Shown piece by piece: positions 35,558 through 43,389 of a DNA stretch of 64,000 bases; positions within the stretch are counted from its first letter, which is position 1, and every line of letters starts with the position of its first letter. Source of the stretch: Alkalihalobacillus sp. LMS39 (GTDB lineage Bacteria > Bacillota > Bacilli > Bacillales > Bacillaceae_F). The stretch lies in the NCBI RefSeq assembly GCF_022812285.1, contig NZ_CP093300.1, positions 1,922,001 to 1,986,000 on the forward strand, given 5' to 3'. Below the pieces are notes generated by a model. That model searched no databases. It saw only the letters and a list, made by a program, of their open reading frames with translations, and had not been told where the DNA came from. The position numbers and the translations under genes are program-made.

Positions 35558-35971
35558 TTACGACAATAAACTAAGCTGCCAGTGAACACCAAATTGGTCT
35601 GTGACAGTACCATACCACTTGCTCCAAAAGGTTTCTTGAAGCTCCATCCCAACACGACCACCTTGTTTAAGTTTTTCATATGCTGCTGTAATCTCTTCTT
35701 GTTTGTTCATGATGACAGCCAATGTAATATTGTTTCCTACAGTATACGGTGTTCCCGGAAAATTATCAGAGAACATGATTTCACTTCCGGAAACATTCAA
35801 CCGTGCGTGCATGATTAACTCTTTCGCATCCTCTGGTAATGGAAATTCAGGGCTTTGTGGGGATTCTCCAAATGTCATCATTTGTGATGCTTCTGTCTGA
35901 AAGGCATCTTTGTAAAATTCAACCGCTTCACGGCAGTTTCCATTAAATACTAAATATGCATGAACAGGCAT
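35558..35971 (-). CDS. PhnB-like VOC protein
   Basis: The 137-residue product matches the PhnB/demethylubiquinone-methyltransferase-like VOC group: AYLVFNGNCREAVEFYKDAF at the start, IMHARLNVSGSEIMFSDNFPG in the middle and WSKWYGTVTDQFGVHWQLS at the end. These proteins are soluble and usually of unknown substrate. GGAGTTG precedes the ATG. It is transcribed away from the 35-residue protein gene at 36077. Confidence 0.87.
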   Translation of the reverse strand: MPVHAYLVFNGNCREAVEFYKDAFQTEASQMMTFGESPQSPEFPLPEDAKELIMHARLNVSGSEIMFSDNFPGTPYTVGNNITLAVIMNKQEEITAAYEKLKQGGRVGMELQETFWSKWYGTVTDQFGVHWQLSLLS

Positions 35972-36076
35972 TATATCAACTCCAATTCGTAACGTTGGTT
36001 GTTCATAGTTTATCCAACATTACAAAATACTAATTACACATGTTACAATATACGAAAGAAAGGAGGCTGATTTTTA

Positions 36077-36184
36077 ATGGAATTTATCGTTGGAATCTTA
36101 GGTGTCCTCGCTTTAGTCGGTGTATTGTATTATATGGGTAAATCCGGTATGTCTTGGGGAAACGATGACGATAAAAACAAATAG
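36077..36184 (+). CDS. Small membrane protein, 35 residues
   Basis: ATG 36077 lies behind AAAGGAGG, a strong site. One hydrophobic helix (IVGILGVLALVGVLYYMG) is followed by a polar acidic tail (NDDDKNK). No family is recognised. The four-arm repeat that carries IS256 begins 17 bp after its stop codon. Confidence 0.62.
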   Translation: MEFIVGILGVLALVGVLYYMGKSGMSWGNDDDKNK

Positions 36185-36440
36185 AAATGATGTTTGCTTT
36201 CGGACATCTATTCCGTTATTTTACGTGAAACCCATGTTTTTTAAAAGCTAACGGACACCTGTTCCGTTACTACGTGATTATTATGGAGAAAATCTTTATA
36301 TTTACGTGAATAACGTACCTGATGTCCGAACCGATAAAAACTATTGGTGTTGTACAATATTTTGTGTAAGACTTGAAAAACAAAAAAAGGTAGGGTAATC
36401 TCCGTATTGAGCGAAAATACATGAAAGGAGATACCTACCT

Positions 36441-37616
36441 ATGGTACAAAGTATAAATGAAAACCCATTTGCAGATCAACTAGATAACATGGTTCGTGAA
36501 TTTGTAAAACAGAAGCTTGAATTAATTATGAAAGAAGAAATGCAACAGTATTTTGAAGTAGAGCATCCAGAACTTAAAAATCAAAAGAATGGACATTACG
36601 AGCGATCGTTAGACACGAAATATGGACATATTACCAGCCTTAAGGTTCCAAGAGACCGTGAAAACCACTTTCAAACTAAAGTATTTAAGCCATACCAGCG
36701 GTATGAACAATGGCTTGGAGAATCTATTATACAGATGTATCAAGATGGAATGAGTACAAGAGAGATTGGTAAATTTGTAGAGAATGTTCTTGGTGATACC
36801 TATTCTCCAACAACAATCAGCAATATCACTGATGTTTTGATTGAAGACGTAGAAGCTTGGCAATCCCGTCAACTTGAAAAACGTTACTCTGTATTATTTC
36901 TAGATGGTACTTATATTAACTTACGCAGAGATGACGTCGAAAATGAAGTAGTTTATATTATCTTGGGAATTAACGAAAATGGAGTTAGAGAAATTCTTGG
37001 GTTTCATGTCGGTGGGCAAGAAAGTTCCACTGGGTGGGAACAACAATTACAAAAACTTAGAGAACGTGGCGTAGAGGAAGTCTTACTAGGGGTGTTTGAT
37101 GGCCTTAGTGGACTTGAAGCAGCATTTAAACGCGTATTTCCTAAGGCAGATGTACAGCGATGTATTGTTCATAAAGTAAGAAACTCATTATCAGCAGTAC
37201 GAAAGAAAGATAGAGAGGAAATTGCCGAAGATTTAAAAGCAATTTACAACTCTAAAAATAAAGAAATGGCGCATGAGGAGTTTAAAAATTTTAGCACGAA
37301 GTGGTCAAAACGGTACCCGAAAGTGATTAAGTCATGGAAGGAAGATCTCCCTGTTCTATTAACCTTTTATAAATATCCTACTATCCTCCATCGAAAGATA
37401 TACTGTACAAATATGATTGAACGTTTTATGGGAGAAATAAAGCGCCGTACTAGAAAAATAGTAACGTTCCCAAATGAGCGTGCAGTAGAGAAAGTAATCT
37501 ACTTAAGATGTATCAGTTTTAACGAAAACAAACAAAAAGTCGCTCATGGTTTTGGGCAACAAAGAGAAGTTCTTCAAAAAATGTTCGAAGAACGATATGG
37601 TACAGCTGAAAATTAA
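36441..37616 (+). CDS. IS256-family transposase
   Basis: The 391-residue DDE transposase has catalytic Asp155 (LFLDGTY), Asp220 (GVFDGLSGLE) and Glu327 (TNMIERFMGEIKRRTR). The C/H pair QRCIVHKVRN (241-244) is typical of the family. It cuts and moves the element by a copy-out mechanism in known relatives. AAAGGAGAT precedes the ATG. Sequence is full length and intact, so the element is probably active. The protein encoded by copy 2 is identical. Confidence 0.96.
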   Translation: MVQSINENPFADQLDNMVREFVKQKLELIMKEEMQQYFEVEHPELKNQKNGHYERSLDTKYGHITSLKVPRDRENHFQTKVFKPYQRYEQWLGESIIQMYQDGMSTREIGKFVENVLGDTYSPTTISNITDVLIEDVEAWQSRQLEKRYSVLFLDGTYINLRRDDVENEVVYIILGINENGVREILGFHVGGQESSTGWEQQLQKLRERGVEEVLLGVFDGLSGLEAAFKRVFPKADVQRCIVHKVRNSLSAVRKKDREEIAEDLKAIYNSKNKEMAHEEFKNFSTKWSKRYPKVIKSWKEDLPVLLTFYKYPTILHRKIYCTNMIERFMGEIKRRTRKIVTFPNERAVEKVIYLRCISFNENKQKVAHGFGQQREVLQKMFEERYGTAEN

Positions 37617-37629
37617 TAATAACTGGAAT

Positions 37630-37669
37630 TTTTTTACTACCCCTCCCCCGGGGGAGGGGTAGTAAAAAA
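37630..37669. terminator. Perfect 40-bp palindrome ending the transposase
   Basis: The sequence is a perfect palindrome with no loop: TTTTTTACTACCCCTCCCCC followed by its exact complement. The GC-rich core and terminal A/T runs make it a plausible bidirectional terminator inside the IS, shielding the transposase from read-through. Confidence 0.75.
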
Positions 37670-37768
37670 TAAAATATAGTTCACTACGGAGTAACCTTCG
37701 GTTTACACAAAATTATTGACATAACCAAACTATTAGGGTTTTTGAAGAAATAGCGGAACAGATGTCCG

Positions 37769-38464
37769 TTAAGTATTTTCCTCCCACCAGCTTTCAATAA
37801 CGAGAGCGAAGAGCTCGATAGTTTTCATTAACTCTTCCTCGCTACTCTCCCTGTTTCCAATTTCAATTAACAGTCGTGCATCTTTTTCATTATCAAATGA
37901 GATTTCGAGAACCCCTCTTGATAATCCAGGATATAATTTTTCACTTTGTTCATGCAGGGTAAGCGCAATTTCGTAATCATGCTCGAAATTCGTAGAGTCT
38001 CCTTGTAATACGAATAAAATGCGACCCATCTCTTCACCTTGAATGGCCGTTGTTGTAATTCTAGCGGAATCCACAGAGCGTTGTAACATAAAATGAACAT
38101 TTTCATCAGTCATAGACTGAGTACGATCATCGACAAATACAACAGGAATCCCTTTTTCAAGTAATAAGCTAAATAAATGTTGTCTTACGTCTACATCAAA
38201 ATCGGATGAATGAATGAAAATTGAATCATATTTTGGTATATCAACGGAGTTGTTTTCATTTAGTTGACTAGTCAGCAATAATAAACCGACAACAAAACAA
38301 ACAAGTGCTGAAGCCACGGGTAAGAGGAACGATGTCTTTTCTTTCGTTGTAAATCGTTGAACTAATGAGTATTCTAGCTCCTTTTTAAAGCTTTCACGAA
38401 TTGGGATGTTGCTCAAATCCTGTTTTAATTCAGCTATAATTTCTTTATCATCCACTTTCTTCAT
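37769..38464 (-). CDS. Anti-sigma-like membrane protein with degenerate SpoIIP domain
   Basis: The 231-residue protein has a cytosolic N-terminus of about 50 residues, one membrane helix (about 47-66, SFLLPVASALVCFVVGLLLL) and an outside domain. That domain clearly resembles the SpoIIP amidase C-terminus (GRILFVLQG, LYPGLSRGVLEIS, LLIEIGNRESSEEELMKTIELFA). The SpoIIP HTH motif is replaced by IHSSD and the LHRD segment is missing, so amidase activity is doubtful. The ATG at 38464 overlaps the end of an ECF sigma gene. By layout it is probably that sigma factor's membrane regulator, with the SpoIIP-like part as sensor; this is inference. Confidence 0.78.
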   Translation of the reverse strand: MKKVDDKEIIAELKQDLSNIPIRESFKKELEYSLVQRFTTKEKTSFLLPVASALVCFVVGLLLLTSQLNENNSVDIPKYDSIFIHSSDFDVDVRQHLFSLLLEKGIPVVFVDDRTQSMTDENVHFMLQRSVDSARITTTAIQGEEMGRILFVLQGDSTNFEHDYEIALTLHEQSEKLYPGLSRGVLEISFDNEKDARLLIEIGNRESSEEELMKTIELFALVIESWWEENT

Positions 38465-38978
38465 TTTTACCACTCTCCATTCTTGCTCGAAGTTGTTTTA
38501 TCCCCCTGTGATAAAGTACTTTTACATTTGACTCTGTACAGCCCATAATTTCGGCTGTTTCTTTTATTGAAAACTCCTGTAACCCTCGAAGAATAACGAC
38601 CATTTTAAACTTTGGTTTTAATTGATTTAATGCGACATAGACTTCGGAAAGCGACTCTCTTTGTTCTACTATTTCTTCTGTTGTTTTTTGCGGGAATGTA
38701 AGAGCTTTGAGGAGATACTCTTGGATACGCGCTCTTCTTTTTCTTTTTCGATAATGGTCGAAAACAACATGCCGCGCGATTGAAAAAACATATGTCTTTA
38801 GCTCCGCTTGTCCTTTAAATGTTTTTAATGCCTTACATAGTCTTATGAAAACTTCTTGCGTTAAATCTTCCGCTACTTCTTGGCTTTTTGTAAACGATAC
38901 AATAAAGCGGTACACGTCATTAACATAAAGGTGATAGACGATTTGGATTTCATGCTCATTTTCAAACTCGTTTTTCAA
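38448..38978 (-). CDS. ECF-type RNA polymerase sigma factor
   Basis: The 176-residue product has sigma region 2 (YRFIVSFTKSQEVAEDLTQEVFIRLCKAL) and region 4 (LQEFSIKETAEIMGCTESNVKVLYHRGIKQLR). It would direct core polymerase to a small stress-type regulon. The frame is open far upstream, but the start is TTG 38978 behind AAGGAGGATATT, giving normal ECF length. Its end overlaps the SpoIIP-like membrane protein gene by 17 bp, as sigma/anti-sigma pairs do. A TTTTGTAAC motif 53-58 bp upstream of the start resembles the ECF -35 class. Confidence 0.9.
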   Translation of the reverse strand: MKNEFENEHEIQIVYHLYVNDVYRFIVSFTKSQEVAEDLTQEVFIRLCKALKTFKGQAELKTYVFSIARHVVFDHYRKRKRRARIQEYLLKALTFPQKTTEEIVEQRESLSEVYVALNQLKPKFKMVVILRGLQEFSIKETAEIMGCTESNVKVLYHRGIKQLRARMESGKNEESG

Positions 38979-39129
38979 AATATCCTCCTTACAGTTTTGT
39001 TTAATTATTAGTGTAAAAACATGAGGGAAGGTTACAAAATTTTTTAAAAATAGAATACCATATTTTACAATAATTAATCGGTGATGAACAAAAAATGGTA
39101 GAATGATAGAAAAAACCTCGGAGGAAAGT

Positions 39130-39723
39130 ATGACTACAACAAAGGTAAAAAAAATACTACTATCTTCTATTTTCTTATTGTTGCTCTGGTTTTGTATCCA
39201 TACGACTACCATTGTTATTGATGGCTTTAACGATAAAATTGAAAAGGTAGATGTAGCTGTAGTGTTAGGCAATAAAGTCGATGAAGACGGGACACCAGCT
39301 AAACGATTGCAAGCGCGTTTAGATAAAGCGGTAGAGCTTTATGACGAAGGTTATTTTCCTTATATTATTGTTAGTGGTGGGACAGGGAAAGAAGGCTTTG
39401 ATGAAGCAGAAGTAATGAAAGTATACTTAGTGAAACAAGGAATACCGGAAGAAGTGATTATTGAAGATAATCAAGGATATAATTCGTTTATGACAGCGGA
39501 AAATTCAAAAACAATCATGGACGAATTAGAATTACACTCGGTTATGGTCATATCACAATACTTTCATATAACAAGAACGAAACTTGCTTTTGAAAAAATC
39601 GGGTTCGATAAGGCTGACATTTATTCTGCCCACGCAGATATTGTAGAGGTTCGTGATGCCTATTCAATAGTTAGGGAATTTCCGGCATATTATAAATATT
39701 TGCTTTTTAAAAATAAGAATTAG
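39130..39723 (+). CDS. YdcF/SanA-type DUF218 membrane protein
   Basis: The 197-residue product has one N-terminal membrane helix (about 8-28) and an extracytoplasmic DUF218 domain: VAVVLGNKVDEDGTPAKRLQARLDKA, YIIVSGGTGKEGFDEAEVMKVYL and SQYFHITRTKLAF. The family (YdcF, SanA, ElyC) is linked to envelope integrity. GGAGGAAAGT precedes the ATG at 39130; the open frame before it is not translated. It is divergent from the ECF sigma gene and could belong to its regulon, which is unproven. Confidence 0.88.
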   Translation: MTTTKVKKILLSSIFLLLLWFCIHTTTIVIDGFNDKIEKVDVAVVLGNKVDEDGTPAKRLQARLDKAVELYDEGYFPYIIVSGGTGKEGFDEAEVMKVYLVKQGIPEEVIIEDNQGYNSFMTAENSKTIMDELELHSVMVISQYFHITRTKLAFEKIGFDKADIYSAHADIVEVRDAYSIVREFPAYYKYLLFKNKN

Positions 39724-39870
39724 AGTAATTTTTTCAAAAAATTTAATTTCTACAAACACGGTCATAAGCGCGATAGCAAAGGTAGCTTCTAAAAAAAGCG
39801 ATTCTACATGTTTACTCTTTCCTTCATGAAGGTATGTACTAAATATACAATACTAAAGGAGGAATTAGAG

Positions 39871-40431
39871 ATGAGAAAATTTTCGAAAATTCTAGTACCA
39901 ACTTTAGCCATTGCAATGGTGCTTGGAGGGACAAGCCTTTCCGTGAAGGCTGAGACAAAGACAATTGAACAAGGAGATACGATGTGGGGGATTGCTGAAA
40001 ATCATGATGTAAGCGTTGAGGAGTTAAAAGCGATAAATCCTTCATTACATCCATTAGCACTCCCGATTGGTACAGAAGTTCAACTAGGAACGACGACAGA
40101 AAATAGTGATAATGTCACTCATGTCGTTCAACCAGGAAATACGTTGTGGTCGATTTCACAATTATATGAGGGTGTCTCCCTAGACCATTTATTGAATGTA
40201 AACTCAGGTGTTGATCCGTACTATTTACCAGTTGGATCAGAAGTCACTGTTGTTGAAAGAACGGAGACAAATGAAAATGTCGTGTACCATACCATTCAAC
40301 CAGGAAATACAATAACCGAAATAGCGAACGTATATGACTATGTCTCGGTAGAAGATGTACTTGAAGCTAATGAAACATTGGACCCATATTCCCTTACCGT
40401 TGGGGCAACTGTTGCAATTCCCCTTCGATAA
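39871..40431 (+). CDS. Secreted triple-LysM protein
   Basis: The 186-residue product has a cleavable signal peptide (about 1-27) followed by three LysM repeats. Each has the (V/I)(E/Q)(Q/P)G(D/N)T core, at about 30-75, 85-130 and 140-186. LysM modules bind peptidoglycan N-acetylglucosamine. No catalytic domain is attached, so this is a wall-binding protein of unknown function. AAAGGAGG precedes the ATG at 39871; the frame runs upstream without a site. It is monocistronic with its own terminator. Confidence 0.9.
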   Translation: MRKFSKILVPTLAIAMVLGGTSLSVKAETKTIEQGDTMWGIAENHDVSVEELKAINPSLHPLALPIGTEVQLGTTTENSDNVTHVVQPGNTLWSISQLYEGVSLDHLLNVNSGVDPYYLPVGSEVTVVERTETNENVVYHTIQPGNTITEIANVYDYVSVEDVLEANETLDPYSLTVGATVAIPLR

Positions 40432-40478
40432 TTTTTGCTTATGACGAATGTAAAGAATACAGTGAATAAATGAACACA

Positions 40479-40510
40479 AAAGCGCTTGGATTGAATATCC
40501 AGGCGCTTTA
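40479..40510. terminator. Convergent terminator
   Basis: AAAGCGCTTGGAT pairs with ATCCAGGCGCTTT around a five-base loop, between the LysM gene and the converging anti-sigma gene. Confidence 0.85.
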
Positions 40511-40537
40511 ATTAAAAATTACAATGCTAGTATTCGA

Positions 40538-41197
40538 CTATTTCTTCTCCCAAATAAGTTCGCCGCGTTTTAAAATGGAAGGCCATGTTTCTTTCCCACC
40601 ACTTACGGAGAATGTATCATATTCAACATAATAGACGGCGTCAACTTTTGTAAATTCAGGAATTGGAAAAATATATTCTTGTTTATGATTTTTGTTAAGA
40701 TTAAAAAGATCTCTTGTTGGTGACTCGGCAAATGATTTTGTGTAATACATAAAACTAATATGTTGAATTTCTCCATTAATTTCTATTGGGAAAGGATGGG
40801 TTGTATGTACAGCTGCATAGCTTTCACCAGTATAAATAGAAACCAACTGATTATTATCAAGCTTTTCAATTCGTATTAGTTCATCTGAATACGGAATTAC
40901 AGTTTCAATATAAACGGCAGCAGCAAACGCACCATAAAGAAGTATGGCAGTAACGAAAACAGATGCAAATGAAACGATGAATTTTTTATTACGCCATTTT
41001 CTTTTCATATTTTTTATGGGGGACGTTTGGTTGTCTACGGGAATATAGAGCTCTTGTTTCATGGTCTCATATTCTTTCCTACAGTTTTCACAAGTCTTTA
41101 AGTGGATGTCTACCATTTCCTTTGTATCATGGCTAACGACCCCATCGATATAAAGAGGCAACACATCTTGAATAATTGTGCATTTAATCTCTTTCAT
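40538..41197 (-). CDS. Zinc-finger anti-sigma factor
   Basis: The 219-residue product begins with an anti-sigma zinc domain: CTIIQDVLPLYIDGVVS, then HLKTCENCRKEY with the H-x3-C-x2-C cluster. One membrane helix follows (about 73-95). The outside domain has no recognised fold. It should hold the ECF sigma factor encoded just upstream inactive at the membrane until a signal arrives. GAGGAGATAAATC precedes the ATG, and the gene overlaps the sigma gene by 14 bp. Confidence 0.88.
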   Translation of the reverse strand: MKEIKCTIIQDVLPLYIDGVVSHDTKEMVDIHLKTCENCRKEYETMKQELYIPVDNQTSPIKNMKRKWRNKKFIVSFASVFVTAILLYGAFAAAVYIETVIPYSDELIRIEKLDNNQLVSIYTGESYAAVHTTHPFPIEINGEIQHISFMYYTKSFAESPTRDLFNLNKNHKQEYIFPIPEFTKVDAVYYVEYDTFSVSGGKETWPSILKRGELIWEKK

Positions 41198-41672
41198 GAT
41201 TTATCTCCTCCATATACGCTATAATTTGTTTTCTCGCTCTGTAAAAGGTTACCCTTGCCCATCCATCACTTTTTCCAAATAGTTTTCCGATTTTTCCAAA
41301 TGGGAGTTCTCCAAACATTCGTAAGGAAAACACTTCTTTGTAAGGCTCATCCATCGAATGAAGAAATTGATGAATAATAAAAGCTTCTTCCTCATTAATG
41401 ATATGGTTCACGAGTTGAACGCCTGTGCTATGTTCTTCCGTAAAATCGAGGTGCTTTTTGTTTCGTTTGTAGTGCGAAAAATATGTATTTTTTGCAATTG
41501 TAAACAGCCAGGCTCGAATATCGGTTGACCCATCAAAGGAATCAATTGCTTTTAATGCTTTGAAAAAAGCTTCTTGTGTAATTTCTTCAGCAATACTTTC
41601 ATTGTTGCTTAAAGATTTAATATACAAATAAATATCGTGAAAGTATTTCTGATAGATTTGCTCAAAGTCCAA
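41184..41672 (-). CDS. ECF-type RNA polymerase sigma factor
   Basis: The 162-residue product has region 2 (FHDIYLYIKSLSNNESIAEEITQEAFFKALKAID) and region 4 (FGELPFGKIGKLFGKSDGWARVTFYRARKQI). The preferred start is TTG 41672 seven bases after AAAGGAGG; a GTG six codons earlier overlaps the site. With the next gene it is a sigma/zinc-finger anti-sigma pair, similar to SigY/SigX/SigW-like systems. A GTAAC motif about 45 bp upstream resembles the one before the other ECF gene in this window. Confidence 0.88.
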   Translation of the reverse strand: MDFEQIYQKYFHDIYLYIKSLSNNESIAEEITQEAFFKALKAIDSFDGSTDIRAWLFTIAKNTYFSHYKRNKKHLDFTEEHSTGVQLVNHIINEEEAFIIHQFLHSMDEPYKEVFSLRMFGELPFGKIGKLFGKSDGWARVTFYRARKQIIAYMEEINHERD

Positions 41673-41890
41673 TTTAGTTCCTCCTTTCACTTATATAACT
41701 CCGCTAGATTTATTTCGTTACAAAAAAATCATTATTTTTTTAAAATATGAAACTAGTAAAAAAGAGGCATATCGAAAAGAATATACCTTATTTTAGATGG
41801 GTACAATAGCTTTCTTATATTAAAAAAATCAATAGTACAAAAATCAAAAGTGGGTATAATAACAAGGATATGTGAAAGGAGCTGGTGAAT

Positions 41891-43348
41891 ATGGAAAAAA
41901 GAGCAATTACGGTTGCTAGGGGAGACGGGATCGGTCCTGAAATCATGGATGCAACATTGAAAATTTTAACTCAGGCTGGGGCAATGATTGAACCAGAATT
42001 TATTGATATTGGAGAAAAAGTATATTTAGCTGGACACTCTTCGGGGATTACAGATGATGATTGGGAATCATTGCGACGGACAAAAGTATTCTTCAAAGGT
42101 CCAATTACAACGCCACAAGGTGGGGGATACAAAAGCTTAAACGTTACAATTCGAAAAACATTAGGCTTGTATGCCAATGTAAGACCGAATGTGTCATATG
42201 CCCCGTTTGTGCAAACGAAACATCCTGATATGGACATGGTTATTATTCGAGAAAATGAAGAAGATTTATACGCAGGCATTGAGCACCAGCATACACCTGA
42301 AGTGGTTCAATGTTTAAAATTAATTACTAGACCAGGTAGTGAAAAAATTGTCCGTTATGCGTTTGAGTATGCGAGAAAAAACAATCGCAAAAAAGTGACG
42401 TGTTTTACGAAAGACAACATTATGAAGCTTACAGATGGGCTGTTTCATAAAGTATTTAAAGAGGTTGCACAAGAATATCCTGATATTGAAACCGAACATT
42501 GGATTATTGATATTGGAATGGCAAAAATTGCAGATTCACCTCAGGACTTTGATGTGATTGTGATGCCGAACTTATATGGAGATATTGCTTCCGATGTGGC
42601 CGCTCAAATTACAGGAAGTGTTGGCTTAGCAGGCTCTGCAAACATTGGCGACCATGTGGCAATGTTCGAAGCGATACATGGGAGTGCGCCTGATATTGCG
42701 GGAAAAGGAATTGCCAATCCATCTGGACTGATTAATGGGGCGATTATGATGCTTGTACATATCGGCCAAGCTGATGTAGCGACAAAAATTCATAATGCAT
42801 GGCTAAAGACGTTAGAAGATGGTGTTCATACAGGAGATATCGCCAAAGGTGGAAAGTCCGTTGGTACGATGGAATTTGCAGAGGCAGTTATTGAAAGATT
42901 AGGTCAAAAGCCATTGACGTTTTCGCCAGTCGAATATAAAAATGAAGAAACAAAAGGAACCGCATTTAAACTAGCACCACAAGTAAAAGACAGACCGAAA
43001 CCAGACGTTGTTCAAGAACTAGATGGGGTTGATGTATTTTTACTAAACAATGAATGGACTCCTGATGAAATTGGAAAGAAGCTAGAAGAATTGGCTAGTC
43101 CACAGTTTTCGTTAGCGGTCATTACGAATCGTGGTGTAAAAGTTTACCCAGATGGGTTCCCAGAAACGTTTACTGTTGATCATTGGCGTTGTCGCTTCCA
43201 AAAAGCAAATCAAGAAGAAACAGTTACAAATCAACATATTATCCAATTACTTGAACGGGTTGAGGAAGCAGGACTTCAATTTATCAAAACGGAAAACTTG
43301 TACCGATTTAATGGTGAGCTAGGCTATTCCTTAGGTCAAGGTCAATAA
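41891..43348 (+). CDS. NADP-type isocitrate dehydrogenase with C-terminal extension
   Basis: The 485-residue enzyme has the decarboxylating dehydrogenase core: RGDGIGPEIM, SLNVTIRKTLGLYANVRP, KDNIMKLTDGLF and NLYGDIASDVAAQITGSVGLAGSANIG. It would convert isocitrate to 2-oxoglutarate. The extra C-terminal domain of about 130 residues is like that of Thermus-type isocitrate dehydrogenases and is absent from the housekeeping Bacillus Icd (about 420 residues). This is probably a second, alternative isozyme. The ATG at 41891 follows AAAGGAGCTGG; a GTG two codons earlier is less well spaced. It stands alone between regulators. Confidence 0.85.
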   Translation: MEKRAITVARGDGIGPEIMDATLKILTQAGAMIEPEFIDIGEKVYLAGHSSGITDDDWESLRRTKVFFKGPITTPQGGGYKSLNVTIRKTLGLYANVRPNVSYAPFVQTKHPDMDMVIIRENEEDLYAGIEHQHTPEVVQCLKLITRPGSEKIVRYAFEYARKNNRKKVTCFTKDNIMKLTDGLFHKVFKEVAQEYPDIETEHWIIDIGMAKIADSPQDFDVIVMPNLYGDIASDVAAQITGSVGLAGSANIGDHVAMFEAIHGSAPDIAGKGIANPSGLINGAIMMLVHIGQADVATKIHNAWLKTLEDGVHTGDIAKGGKSVGTMEFAEAVIERLGQKPLTFSPVEYKNEETKGTAFKLAPQVKDRPKPDVVQELDGVDVFLLNNEWTPDEIGKKLEELASPQFSLAVITNRGVKVYPDGFPETFTVDHWRCRFQKANQEETVTNQHIIQLLERVEEAGLQFIKTENLYRFNGELGYSLGQGQ

Positions 43349-43351
43349 TAC

Positions 43352-43389
43352 AAAGACTTCTCTTACATTATGATGTGAGAGAAGTCTTT
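43352..43389. terminator. Convergent bidirectional terminator
   Basis: AAAGACTTCTCT pairs with AGAGAAGTCTTT around a 14-base loop, directly between the dehydrogenase gene and the converging membrane protein gene. Confidence 0.85.

Larger units (their letters stand above)
36346..37726 (+). mobile_element. IS256-family insertion sequence, copy 1
   Basis: The element is 1381 bp. It begins GGTGTTGTACAATATTTTGT and its other end, complemented, begins GGTTATGTCAATAATTTTGT, giving imperfect terminal inverted repeats. An 8-bp direct duplication AAACTATT flanks it (36338-36345 and 37727-37734), fixing the boundaries. It encodes one intact transposase. It is identical over its length, as far as I compared, to copy 2 at 48633, which indicates recent movement. 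It landed inside a four-arm repeat. Confidence 0.95.
36201..37768. repeat. Four-arm intergenic repeat, copy 6, split by IS256
   Basis: Forward arms start at 36201 and 36252, and the first reverse arm at 36314 (CGTACCTGATGTCCG). The IS256 element and its duplicated 8-bp target lie between the third and fourth arms; the fourth starts at 37754. Subtracting 1381 bp of IS and one 8-bp duplication gives 51-62-51 spacing, so the insertion disrupted a formerly complete element. Confidence 0.9.

Noticed and set aside
37769-38464. Functional SpoIIP amidase
   Set aside because: The SpoIIP-like domain lacks the HTH and LHRD catalytic segments and the gene is coupled to an ECF sigma factor.
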